In this document: piece by piece, positions 49,882 through 61,769 of the stretch
Layout: each line of letters begins with the position of its first letter
How positions within the stretch are numbered: position 1 is the first letter of the stretch
NCBI RefSeq assembly: GCF_910592395.1
Contig: NC_088308.1
Location: 8,881,001 to 8,945,000 of the forward strand
Direction: 5' to 3'
Origin: Lineus longissimus
Lineage: Eukaryota; Nemertea; Pilidiophora; Heteronemertea; Lineidae
Length of the DNA stretch: 64,000 bases
Program-made: the position numbers and the translations under genes
Notes under the pieces: generated by a model
The model's input: only the letters and a program-made list of their open reading frames with translations
Databases searched by the model: none
Told to the model about the DNA's origin: nothing

Positions 49882-52800
49882 CTACCTTTTTCCTCTACTC
49901 TTCATACCTCCAACTTTCGAATGTCCTTTCCTAGCCTGACCACCAGGTGCCTTACTAAAATCCCTCTTTTTGGCAAACCTTTTGTCCTTCCCACCAGAAG
50001 CCTTGCCCCGACTGTCCTTTCCACTAAATGCCTTTCCTTTCCGGAAGTCCTTATCCTTTCCTTTGAAGTCTCTACCACCTTTTCGGAAGTCCTTATCCTT
50101 TCCCTTGAAGTCTCTGCCACCCTTACTAAAGTCTTTACCACCCTTTTTAAATTGTTTCCCATCCTTTTTGAAACCGCCCACCCGTTTATCTTCATCTCGT
50201 CCTCGCTGTGGTTTATCGAATTTCCCTCTTTTCCGTGCCGGAAAACCACCAGGTTTTCCATCGAATTTCCTTTTACCACCATGACTATGACTTGTTGGGA
50301 AGAGCTCTGAAAGATGAATGGAAAATAACAACAATGAGCATGATAATATTAACTTAAGCTGGTTGGGGCACATCTGTTTTACATAGGCCTATAACATGTA
50401 AGATAGGCCCCTCCTCAACAAGCTGAATAGCGTCGACACAGTATTAGTTTGAGTTAGCACTTCCATCAATTTCTGCCAATTTGAAAGAAAAAAATTCCAG
50501 CCAATAAGCTACGTATTCTTTTGACTGGTAATTTTCACGCCACTGTCACTGACTGATATAACTATTTCGATCCTTTTTCCTTTCATTCAATACAGGGGTA
50601 CATCGTCTACCACCAAAATTAAGCAATTTTTTGCTCCTGCAAATTCCTCACAGCGGTTCATGGTATCAAAGATTCAGTAACAACTTGCAAAAGCGCGCTC
50701 AAACTATTTTACCGAGTTCCTATTAACCGGGGACGGGTATAAATCTGACTTATCACCAGCAATGCATAAAGGCAAGACTAAATCTTTATTAATTCTTGAT
50801 AAAGGAGATCCTTACCCGGTGCTGGTTCTTCCCCGACCTCCTCTCTGTAGTAGTCAGCATCATTCATCTCTTTTTCCTCCTCAACTGCAGACAGAAACGA
50901 TAATGCATGATCAGGAGAGAAATCTTAAAAACGTGGAAATAAGGCAATAAAACTTCACAAAAGAAGTGAATAACCTTTTTCATCTCAGGGAAGGAAGAGT
51001 AGGCCTAAATACATATATTTTTCCTGACTTACCATCAGCCTCCAGAGCACCATCCTCAGAATCCGTATCATCTTTCTTCTGTCCCGCTATCGATTTTTCC
51101 TTAAGCTTCTCCTTCTCTGTCTCTTTCCGATGGACATTTTCCGCCTGTTCTTTTTTCCGCTGCTCCTTCAATTTCCTGCAAAAAAAAGAATGCAGATGTT
51201 GGATTAAGTTACATGACCTCAGTGCACCAATCTAGACCTTTTGATTAAAAACACACAGATCCATTGTCCTCTGATAATTTTAACAACCCCTCTTTAGAGC
51301 AAAATCTTGGTTTTAGACTGGTTTTAGAAATGCCTTCATGCAGGAATCTTTCCAAAATTTGATGTCAATTCCGCTTGTACTTTGAAAATCGACTCTCCTC
51401 TGGAAAGCCTGGGGATGCCCACGACTTCCTCCAGTGTACTCCTGTGCTACACCCGGCCACTTTTCAGGCCAGTTGAACGTACCGCTTGGCATTGGGTAAA
51501 CCTCGAGCCCAAAACCTTCCAACCACAAGTTGGGTGGTCTGCCAGTGTGTTATCGCACTTCCCAGGACTTACCTTTTCTTTTCTCTAAACTCTTTCAAGT
51601 TTTTCAACTCCTCTTCCGACTTGGTGACAAACTCGTGGAATAACACCTGGCCAGAGCACACGCCTTCCTCAATCTTGATCAACTGCAACTTCATTCTAGG
51701 ACCAATCTCAGTCAGCCTATGAAGAAAACTTTGTTTGTTATTGTCATCCCTGCTGAAGGCCAGCCAGAATTGGCTTAAGAGACACTTTTTACTTCCAAAC
51801 GCTCATCCTATGCTAGGCGCCTGGCGAGAAGGCAGTTTGTACCCTATAATTAACTAGCTGGCGACTACTGCTGCAGCAGGCTAGACTTTGGAAGAAAAGT
51901 GGACATAAATTAAAGCCTCCCTCTGCCAGTACAGAGCCTTTTCCTTATCAAGACTAGACTCCATCAAGTGTGACATCCTCCTGAAGGTTGATCCCAAATG
52001 ACACGGGTCTCAGAGTAGATTGGGAATCCTAAAGATGCAGTGTGTTGGCCTACTAGCCTCTGGAAATGCCCTGGTGGCTCCAAAATGACATGGACTTGGG
52101 AGTAGATTGGGAACCATATAAACTTAGCTGCAGTGTGCAGGCCTGCTGATGTGTGGAAACACCCTGGCACTCACCAATTCCAACAACCAGCTATAGGTTA
52201 TATAGCATGCTGAAGACAGATGCTAAGGGCTAGGATTCCTGGTGCCTAACCACAGTGGAACGCAACTACGACAGACAAGAAAACAACAACAACTCACCTT
52301 ATGGCACTTTGTGAAGACTTGATATTGCCACGACCAGGGACGTGTTGTGGTAGAGTCACTTGATTCTGCGGGCCATCCATTTCACCCTCACTCTCGGACA
52401 AGTTGCCACCCCTGAAATAAGATAGAATTTCCGGATAGCATACTGTACTTTTTCACAAAATCCGTGAATCATCCGATTCTCACAAGTTAATATTTCTCAC
52501 ATGTCTAATTCTCATGAAAGTCCTTGGAGTGGGAGCAATAAAAAATTTGGAGTTTCGACCGGCCCGGTTAAAACCTATTAGGCAGGATAAGCTTCAATTG
52601 ATAAATGTTAGCAGTTTCGACTTCCCCTCAGGTTTATGTAGCCAATGAGCTGCATCAGAAGTAATCACCAATTTAGTTATTTTTACCACGTTCAGCTTGT
52701 CTAAATAAAGACTTGTGCCACAACTGAATCTCTTTAAGAAACAACTAACTGACCTGTAAACAAAGTCACTGATATCCTGAAAGTTGTGCAAATCTGGCAC

Positions 52801-54847
52801 TTTGGATCGGATGAGTTTTTTGACGGCTTTGCCCATACCGACAGGAACTGCACGGATATTGCTGAAATAGACAAGTACAATGTAAAATCTAAGAGAGCAT
52901 GTCAAAATTACAGAGAAGTCAGATAATTTGCAGTCTTTATCCATAGAGTAGAATGAGGTAATGCAAGGTACATAAGATTGTATAATGCATCTCAATACAC
53001 ATACACAGTGAGGCATGTGAATTCTCCATTCTCATAGGCCTTGGTATTTCTCACATATACTTACTAATGTCTGAAATCAACTGTCTTTGTCTCTGCATCA
53101 TAATTCAACAGTACTGTCCTTTTTACATCTGATAGGCTCAACTGGAAATAAAGAGAAATACCCTCCTTTAAAAAATGATGTAACCGTTATTAATATCATA
53201 AAGTTATGTGAGCTCTATTACAAATTTAGAACCACAACCAAACAACTATCAATCAATCTTGAGTTTCCATCAACCCATCGAGTCGGGACTATTTTCTGGA
53301 AAGATTTGCTGATGCATTCAACTTCCGACATCTGTATCCGACGAATGCAGTGTTTTTCCTGTAAGCACGCTACTTCTTCTGTTTTTATCAAAGCTCTTCT
53401 ACAAGTGCAGTATTTTGACAAACTTTGCATAAAGATACTAATAAAATTACCTTGTTTATCGTTATTGACGGAAACATATTCTGAAACATGGTCGTCATCA
53501 GCTTCATCTGCATGCCGTCTCCAGAGAAGTTGTTTAACACCAGCAGCGGATGATGTTTAAACTGCTTCGGGTCCATGTTGTGTCGCTTCAACGATGAAAT
53601 CACATCTTTCACAAGAGAGTACTCGTTCACTTTGAATGTCAGTGTCGGTCCTCGGGGCAGTCTTGAGATGCGGAGGTTGGTAGATGACTCGGTTTTTGAC
53701 AGTAGCAACAGGTGTGTCACATTCAGCGGCCCAGCTATGGTGACAAAGTCTTTCAGCACATTCTTCTTTCTTGTCTGAAAAAGAAATCGACAACATTTGC
53801 GGTTTTTAAAGGAACAGAGTAAATCGCAATAAAAATATTTCTAGCAAGCATGCAAGAACGTCTTGCAGTTACCAGGGCTTTATGGACACTTTTGATCTTC
53901 ACAGGCAAGCTTTCATGCAAAGCGAAGACATCCTCGGGTTATGAGTCAAACATAAAACATTATTTTTTTCTATCAATTGAATTTTACTTTATATTTGTTA
54001 GATGCGTTCGTCTGACAGATGTTGATGCATTATGTCGACTTTATTGACTCAATAAAGATGAGAAAGGTAGTTACTAGGACTTGGGGCCTAAAAGGTTGCA
54101 AGTCCCGGTAAATGTAAGCAAAGGATATCTTCCCAAATATATAAGATAAAGCCCAAACTTACCCTCAACTTTGATGCTGTGTAAGGTTCCATCACCCGCC
54201 GTATATCCAGAACAAGATCGGAAATATTCTTGCCAACATGGCCTCGATTGATTACAAATGAATGAGGTGCCTTTTTGAACTCCTCCTCTCTGTCATTCAC
54301 AAGGGTGTTGCCTTTATTGGGTTTGTCTTCTTTGATCTGCAAATATCGGTGACCACACATGAAACGCTGTTTTTGAAACCGATAGGTTGCACAGCACATC
54401 AAACTGAAGTAGTCAGTGTCCACCGGTTTATTACTGTGTCACAACTCCAGAGACGGAGGATGGTCAGGATGTCCGGCCACAGCCAACGAGATGACGCAAC
54501 AACAGCCTCAGTGAACACTAACAGCATGTGCCAGCATGATGAAAGATGGACGCTGCTGCCCGCCAGGCCCTATGTCACGCTGTGGGCAAGGATTTGCATT
54601 CCACCAATGAACACATGTGACGTCTGCTGAGAGCACATTCATTTGTTGGCTAGCTTAAACTTGTGGCAACTGAACTGCTGAAAGAAGCCACTAATTGGGG
54701 ACCGGCGAAATATGGTAGCATACAAATGTACGCGATTACTGACTGTCAGTATACATGGTCATTCATTTAGCCGCACAGCCTGGCATTTGATGAATTCGAT
54801 AGATTCTTTTTACATTAATCGAGACATACCTTTTTTCTTCTCGGCAT
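49882..54847 (-). CDS. PPAN: PPAN / Peter Pan / SSF1 ribosome biogenesis factor, complete, 10 exons, 531 aa
   Basis: Nucleolar Brix-domain protein needed for large-subunit (27S pre-rRNA) processing; yeast homologues are SSF1/SSF2. Exons in coding order: 54847-54830, 54336-54163, 53774-53451, 53141-53065, 52861-52754, 52411-52298, 51716-51573, 51175-51033, 50884-50816, 50306-49882; all phases agree. Exon 1 encodes only MPRRKK. The Brix domain runs from about residue 30 (PHSFVINRGHVGKNISDL) through DIRRVMEPYTASKLR, LKDFVTIAGPLNVTHLLLL, GPTLTFKVNEYSL and MKLMTTMFQNMFPSI to RLTEIGPRMKLQLIK and GQVLFHEFV (about residue 300). A charged Lys/Glu segment and an acidic exon 9 follow, then a 141-residue Lys/Gly/Arg/Phe-rich tail with repeats of GGRDFKGKDKDFRK, typical of nucleolar RNA-binding tails. 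Divergent from PFDN1. Confidence 0.97.
51960..52165. repeat. Two-copy ~105-bp tandem duplication in PPAN intron 6
   Basis: GAGTAGATTGGGAA occurs near 52013 and 52110. Each is preceded by AAATGACA and followed by a GCAGTGTG...GGCCT segment. Diverged; no role seen. Confidence 0.6.
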
Positions 54848-55150
54848 CTTACTGCTTTTTAGTGATCAAAACTAGTAGAAAAGGGGAAGTTAGAACGATT
54901 TTTTCACGCACGTGCACCGGAAGTATACAAATTCAACGGAAATAGAGATCATCAAGCGACAAAATATTATTCGACTACTTTTTATCTATTTTGATCACAT
55001 TTATAGCAGTTAAATCTACACCAATTAAAATAAAAAATATAAAACTATGGGACTATACGTTCGAATCAATTATGTGCTCAAATAAACTATAAGGGGATTT
55101 TTACAAAAAAAGTAGTCAACAGAATCTTCTCCTCCTTTACAAATTCCATC
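54848..55150. promoter_or_regulatory. Shared divergent (bidirectional) promoter region of PPAN and PFDN1
   Basis: Only 303 bp separate the two start codons, which face away from each other, so both 5' UTRs and both promoters must fit here unless non-coding exons exist. The sequence is AT-rich, with no obvious CpG-dense block and no well-placed TATA box. The pairing of two housekeeping genes fits co-expression in growing cells. The function is inferred from layout. Confidence 0.55.
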
Positions 55151-58100
55151 ATGGCTGCTCAAAATATTCCGGGAATCGACCAAGAACTGAAAAAGGTGCC
55201 GATCTGCTGTTCATATATGTGTTCTGATCCTATTTCATGTTTACATTGGTGAAATAGAATGCCATTTTCTTGCATCTAATTGATTGGATAGATCAGTCCC
55301 CACTATCTCTTGTAAATCTAAGAGGAACTTCAGCCTATTTTGCACTCTTATTTCGCCAGCCCCCAATCAATGCCAATCTCCAACATCAAACCCTAACTAG
55401 GGCGGCAGGTGGCTGCAGTGCAAAATTAAATGACCATCGATTGTATTGGGTTTTGGTTGTAGCCTAAATGAAACTGGTGAACGAGTTTACAATACAATCC
55501 CCGTTCTGGCATTCACGGCCCAAAAAAAGGTCATCGTCATCGGTTTATTAATAATAATATGAGGAAGGCTCAGGCCTTGATAGGGAGCTCTTCGTTAATA
55601 GGGCTGGTGAGCGAGAAGACTCGGGGGGGGGGGGGTTATATAGTTAGGATGATGCCATCATGACAGTTGACCGAAGAAGCAGTTGGCTAGCACACAATGT
55701 CAATGATTGATGGCGAGTAGTTGGTGGGTGGGAGAGGGGGGATATAGTTAGGATGATGCCATCATGGCAGTTGACCCAATAGACGCTGTCGCAGTATAGA
55801 AAATAAGTGGGGAGAATGTGGGAAACTAAACACAACAGGAGAAGGATAGGTATTTTTGCCCGGAGATAGGCATAATGATCCCAAGACCCAAGTGTAATTA
55901 AGATTTATATTCTAATTCAAAAACACCTTAGCCGACCCCCCCCCCCCCGTCCTGAATAGTTTGAGGTCTCACTAGCCAGTGGTGATCAGGTGTTAATCTT
56001 GAAGTTATAAGGCATAGAGGTGAAATTTTTCAAATTTGCGTTATATATACAGGGTGTCTCATGCATTGTGCTACATCAGTCTATGCATGACTGTAAGTCT
56101 AGACGACGTTGAAACTTGGTCAGATGTATTCTTCAAGAGACAAGCTATTCAGAAATGTATAGGTTTGTGTGAGAGTAAGGTACTGTCAAGTCTACAGCCG
56201 CTGGAACAGGGGTATGCATGAAATGACGTCGCGTCATTTTTGGAGGCAAGTAGGCCTGGCCTCCGCACCGGCTAGTGAGACCTGAGGTCAGCGCGTGCGT
56301 TTGAGTTAGTGCGCATGCGCTTTCTGAAAATAGAAATGGCTTGTGTTGTGGACGAGTGGTTTCAGGTTTCAAGGTAGGATTTTGTCATGGAAACGGAGAA
56401 ATAGACATTGAGACCAATGTACTTTCAAGATTATTGCATTATTAATGGAACCAGACCGTCGACATATTGTCACACCCCATGATATTGACGAAATCGTCGT
56501 CGAAACGGGCAGCCCCGGACCGATCATGTTGGTGCGCTTGAAACTACGGAAAAGTTAGCAGACGAATTTTGCCAGTTAAAAGCACGATTTCTTCGCGGAA
56601 AGAGAAAAATAATCTCTGGCAGCGATGCAGCTTGTTGTTTAATGCATTTCGATTCGCCCCAGGGTATCGTTACACTTTGATTCGGCCCTGTTTTGACGAA
56701 ATCTTCAACCGAACAGCAACTTCTGTGCGTAAACATCGTAGCGTCCCGCTGAATTGTTTGGAAAAAGAAAATCTCTCCCCAGGTAAATTGCTGTGCATTA
56801 GCGTATACGATTCGCGTGCAAGAATGTCACCTGGGTGTGGAGGTTTTCTGGTTCCGGGTCAAGTTTTTTTCGTTGATGGTATACACACACTCTCTAACCA
56901 TAAAGCTCGCTAGAGCTCCCTATTATCAGTGCAGTGCCCTAGTAAGCGCGCAGCGCCTTTAGGTTGGGGGGAAACCCCCCAAACCCCCTGGTTGGGACCC
57001 TGCTATAGTTCCTTCCGCCAATTTTTTGTTTTGATAGACAGTTTTCTCCGTGTATCGCATTAGCAGTAACTCAACTCCATCGTCATAATAGCCGGCAAAG
57101 AAATGGAAAATGACCCCCCCCCCCCCGAAAGGTGTCCAGACTATCGTAGTCTGGGACTCTGGCAGATTATAATGTAAAGTGCAAGCTCTATTGAACTCGC
57201 GCAACTGTCGCCATGGAGAGCCCCCCCCCCCCCCCCAACCCCCATCCTTCTGACATGTTTTAGCCAGTGCATTGGGGGGGGGAAGGCCCCTCAAACCCCT
57301 ATTGGCCTCTCAATTAATGACTCATAAGTCCTTCCGAGCTGCTTACCCTGGGGCGCTCGAGTGGAACCCCCAAACCTTCATGATGGTGTAGTCCTTTGAC
57401 ACGTTTAACCCAGAGCGAGGAAGAGGTACTCCTTTGATGGTACCCTAACTGCAACCCTCAACCATCATTACCCTTCCTTTTCACTGGCATGATATTGGCA
57501 AGACTCCCAAGAGGTCGTACTGGTGGCTTCCTTGAGACAATTGCTTGTAGTCGTACCTGGGCAACCAATTCAAGGGGTCAGGGATCTAGGGATCAGGTTT
57601 TTTCCCCACCAACATGTTGCCGAATGGTTAATGCATAAAAAATTGGTTGGAAAGGGTTTTTGCTGGCCAAGAGACTTGAAGACACCAGACTGATGAACAA
57701 AGAACCTGAGGATCATAGAACCCTCTTCATACCTGGGAGCATAAAAAGCCTGCTAGCGAATATTGATTATTCTTTAGAAAAAAACAGAAGATCTGCAAAA
57801 CCAATGGTACCCCATAAAAACATACATTCCTCCTTCGATATCTTCGGATCCCACCACGGCTCATGTGGAATTCGTTCAAAAGGTTTATTGAAATCTCAAA
57901 ATAAAATTTTTTTTCTCGCAACGCCTGCCCGTCTTTTGGTTCATTATTTCGGGATTTTATCCATATTAAGCATCTTTTGGATATTATCACTAAAGTATCA
58001 AAAATCAAAACACATATGTCGGGGGGTAAACCCCCTGAAATTGAAGTTTAATTAAAAAACAGTGAGAATAATCATGTGGTTCTCTCTCGGAGCTCAGAAT

Positions 58101-60722
58101 AGTCGAGTTACTACTTTCGCGCGTTTATCTCTTCTGGCGGCCATTTTAAGTCAAATTTAAGCCATTTGAAACGAATCCATGGACTTGAGAAACATTGTTT
58201 ACATTGGATACGTCGTATGCACGTTAACCATAGTAGCGCTTCGCAGAAAAGCCTTCGGCTTTTCTGCTGCGCGCTTACTATTTAACTTTTAAAGAAGCGC
58301 AACTGGAACTGTTCAATGGATTTAGTTGAATGCGATCAAACTACGTCATTTCCGATCGAGGATTGTAAATTTTAACCGAAACTGGTCCTCAACAGAGTGG
58401 CTAAGCTGTGTCCAAAAGATGCATTCCCTAAATTACCTAGGCCTAGGGGGTTAGGCTACCCGCTCATCTGACTTCGGATGAAAAGCCCTGCCCCAACTTA
58501 CCATACATAGACCACATTTGAAAGTAGGTCAGCTGATACTTGCGAATGCCATGCGCAGTTCATTTGCGTGCACAGTGAGCATGACATGGTGCACTGTCAA
58601 GATAAAGGTTTGTTGTTACCCGCTGGCCAACTTTCGAATGTGGTCTTTTAATTTTTTGTTCATCATCTTCTTCTTCCATAATCTGGGTGTCAGTTTAGAT
58701 ATTGAATTTGAATTTCCACACAATCTTTGCAGCGACCTATAAAAATAACTTTGTGTCCATTTCAGGCCTTCCAAGACCTTCAGATAAAGATGATTCAGAC
58801 GAGGCAACAAATCAAGGTCTCAGACATGCAAAAGGAACAGCTGAAGCGACAGATTGTCCATTCAAACTTGGTCGAACAAGAACTCACCACTTTACCGGAC
58901 GACACAAAGACTTATGAAGGAGTTGGTAGAATGTAAGTTGAAATAAGGATCAAAAGAAAAATAAGTTACATTACGTTACATTACATTATAAAATTTGTGT
59001 GGGGCGCCTTTCCACCGAACAAATCGTGCCCCCTCAAAGTGCCTCGCGTACAGCCATATCTTTAACTGACATTTGAATTTAAGACCATCTGAAGCATAAA
59101 TGAAAGGGCTTTAATCCCTTTACTTAAGGGTTGACCATAGACCCTTTTACACCAGGTGGATGAAGCCACTGCGGGTCCAAACAAACGTAAATATAAGCAC
59201 AACGAACAAAAGATCCTGTGATGTGCGACCATGCGGTCTTTTGTTTGCTGTTGTTTGTTGTGGCCAGCAGTGGCTTCCTCCGCCTGGTGCGAGGGCCTCT
59301 ATAGGGACCACCATTTTGGCTCAAACTTGAACTCATAAAGCAATTAGAACTTGAAATCATAAAGCAATTAGAACTTGAAATCACAAAGCAATTAGAACTT
59401 GAAATCACAAAGCAATAAGAACTTGAAATCATAAAGCAATTAGAACTTGAAATCCTAAAGCAATTAGAACTTGAAATCCTAAAGCAATTAGAACTTGAAA
59501 TCATAAAGCAATTAGAACTTGAAATCATAAAGCAATTAGAACTTGAAATCCTAAAGCAATTAGAACTTGAAATCCTAAAGCAATTAGAACTTGAAATCAT
59601 AAAGCAATTAGAACTTGAAATCCTAAAGCAATTACAACTTGAAATCATAAAGCAATTAGAACTTGAAATCATAAAGCAATTAGGACTTGAAATCATAAAG
59701 CAATTAGAACCTGAAATCATAAAGCAATTAGAACTTGACCAAATAGCATCCACTACGGTTTATATTAATGGTCATGAATTAAATAATGATGCTATTTACA
59801 CATTTCCTATCATTTCCTGTCGAGTGAGAAATGTGTTCAGGATGACCCCTTCAGTGTCTGTATTTGGCAATCTGAAGGAGTTTTTCTTTTCTAATTCCAG
59901 CAGTATGATCGCCTTGTTTGACATGTGATTTCGATTGTATTTCCAGGTTCATTCTTACCCCAATGACTCAAGTGAAAGATAACTTGGTAGAAAAGAAGAA
60001 GTCTGCAGATGAAAAAATTTCAAATATTGATGTAAGTTCACAGGAATGTCATAGCCTAGTGGTTAAGCTGCTGCAACCAATACCATGTAATAGGGCCCAG
60101 GTTCAATCCCATGGAGAACCCATGATTGTAGTATTTCTGGACGAAGTGGTGTGGCTTTCAGCATGTTCAAGGAACTTAAATTCCTGGCTCTTCACAGTCC
60201 TTCGAATGAGACTTATAACCTAGGCTCCTTCTATCTGATGTCTATACCAGGGCAAGCAAAAGACCCCCTTAAATGTCTGTGAGAAACATGAGCTTGCATT
60301 GGATTCTACCTCTGGCTGACAGGCCAATAAACCCAATGGACCCCTAACCGTAGTGTCACATAAAAAAATGCTCATCCTGTCTTGGAGGAGGAAAATCCTT
60401 GGAGGAGAAATACTCCCTGGAGAATATCAACTCCAAGTGCAGAGCAAGCGTCGAAAAAGAAAAAGGTGTGTGTTCCTCAAGTTTTTCATCGGCTACATTA
60501 AGCCTGGTTTGTCTACAGCCATGAAGGGGTTAATCCTTGAACTCCCTTAAACTACCCCCAAACGTAATGAAATTTTTATTCGTTATTCTCAAGTCTTGCT
60601 TGTTATTTAGACCTTTTTTCTCACCATTCCAGAGCCACAAAATCTACCTGGAGAAAAATATCAAAGAAAGCGAGGACAATATACGTGAAATGGTTCTTTC
60701 GAAACAAATGGCACGGTCATAG
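55151..60722 (+). CDS. PFDN1: Prefoldin subunit 1 (PFDN1), complete, 4 exons, 128 aa
   Basis: Beta-type subunit of the hexameric cytosolic prefoldin co-chaperone, which hands unfolded actin and tubulin to the chaperonin CCT/TRiC. Exons: 55151-55195, 58766-58932, 59947-60031, 60633-60722; phases 0, 2, 0 all agree. N-terminus MAAQNIPGIDQELKK, then a first long helix (AFQDLQIKMIQTRQQIKVSD), the hairpin region LPDDTKTYEGVGRMFIL, which is the family signature, and a second helix ending YLEKNIKESEDNIREMV. Length is close to the 122 residues of the human protein. The ATG at 55151 is the first in frame. Intron 1 (3.6 kb) holds hairpins and poly-C tracts, intron 2 a 24-bp satellite, and intron 3 a SINE right after the donor. 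Confidence 0.97.
55638..55790. repeat. Two-copy ~105-bp duplication in PFDN1 intron 1
   Basis: TATAGTTAGGATGATGCCAT occurs at about 55638 and 55743, each followed by CATG[A/G]CAGTTGACC. Separated by G-rich sequence. Confidence 0.65.
56942..58278. mobile_element. Possible TA-flanked inverted-repeat element in PFDN1 intron 1
   Basis: TA then GTAAGCGCGCAGC at 56940-56954 matches, inverted, GCTGCGCGCTTAC then TA at 58266-58280. Between lie several poly-C/poly-G tracts (57114-57126, 57221-57236, 57274-57281) and unrecognised frames. The right end is itself part of a compact hairpin (58231-58280), so the two ends may belong to separate short palindromes rather than one element. Confidence 0.35.
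58231..58280. repeat. 50-bp hairpin with TAGTA ends
   Basis: GCAGAAAAGCC and GGCTTTTCTGC form a perfect 11-bp stem around a TTC loop. The outer flanks TAGTAGCGC and GCGCTTACTA extend the pairing with a bulge. Confidence 0.75.
59330..59740. repeat. 24-bp tandem repeat, about 17 copies, in PFDN1 intron 2
   Basis: Unit AATTAGAACTTGAAATCATA plus AAGC, with single-base variants (CACA, CCTA in place of CATA). Since 24 is divisible by three, a minus-strand frame of 209 codons stays open with an 8-residue SNCFMISS-type repeat. It is intronic and has no coding evidence. Confidence 0.93.
60044..60345 (+). mobile_element. Second SINE family, copy 2, in PFDN1 intron 3
   Basis: Head CATAGCCTAGTGGTTAAGCT and a B-box-like GGTTCAATCCC at 60100, body with AATTCCTGGCTCTTCA, as in the copy at 44.7 kb. 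It starts about 12 bp after the exon 3 donor. The tail is degraded. Confidence 0.75.
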
Positions 60723-61769
60723 ATTCACTAAAATTATTGTCATGGACTAGAAAGGATTTGCTTTGTGAATTCCTTTGTGGATTCTTCTTTTGGACAGTGA
60801 CAGGATTCAGTTCGGGACACTGACTGGCACCAGCTGGCCTTTCAATGTCATAACGCTGTAATAAAATGCTCCAATGCCTGTGCTCCAATTTGAGGGCTTG
60901 GTCCCTCCCAACACTTTTTCAACCCCCTCTTAAGCATTTTTGTGACTTAAAGACTAAGCCATACAGGTTTACGGGCAATGAGTGAATGGCTGAAATGATA
61001 TATAAACATTGGAAACTCACCTGTACCCGGCTTTAAACCCATCAGTAAAGTGAACTGTGCAATTTTTGTGAAACTGCATGTTTAGACAGCAATTTAGTAC
61101 TGCACCTATTAATTTCATTCTTGTCTGGTTAAACCCTTTCTTGTTTTTCTAAATCAAGAAACAAATGCAGCAAATTGAGGCCTACATATTTTCAGTTATG
61201 AGAACAGATTTTTCACCTCAAACTACTCATGATTTTGTGTGCAAATTCCAATAAGAGTATTAAAGAAGCCAAATGAGGTGGTCAACAGTTAATTTCTAAC
61301 ATATCTTTCTTAAAGTCCCAACATCTCCTGCATTGTATAAGATACCAACATTATTGAATCCAAGCAAGGGAGTTGAATAATGTGCTTAAGAGGGAAAATC
61401 TTTGCTACAATCTTTTGTACAATTTTTGTTTTGTTTGTAAAGACTAAAAATATAGTAAACAAAGTACTACTGATATTCAATATTCCCGCGATTGTCAACT
61501 TGTACTCTGGTAAAAACATAGCCAGGTATGCCCTCGGATTACCTCAGAGGAAAGGGGTTTTACTGGGGAGTTCTATGCTGATTTACCGTTGCGGTGCGTC
61601 TTTCCAACCTTCGTGAAACTATGAGGAGACTATGATTTTTGTGCGCCGCTGGTAAGTAGGCATGGTTGTGTACTACTTGGGATAATTTGTCCTGGAGGAA
61701 AAGCACTGCTGTTGCATATAGCAAGTACATGTACATGTATAATCTATTTATCTCCTACAACTTACTCCC
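60723..61769. other. 3' flank of PFDN1, no gene seen
   Basis: By position it holds the PFDN1 3' UTR. The sequence is AT-rich and I recognise no open frame or repeat before the ~49-bp array begins near 61770. Confidence 0.45.

Noticed and set aside
40325-52640. Similar stretches at 40.33 kb and 52.58 kb (AGGC[G/A]GGAT...CTGCATCAG) as paired snoRNAs
   Set aside because: C and D box placement is not consistent between the two. They look like diverged copies of one dispersed repeat.
56569-56913. 114-codon frame in PFDN1 intron 1
   Set aside because: No recognisable domain, intron location, and comparable open frames overlap on the other strand.
59124-59753. 209-codon minus-strand open frame with SNCFMISS repeats
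   Set aside because: Produced by a 24-bp satellite whose period is divisible by three; lies antisense in a PFDN1 intron.
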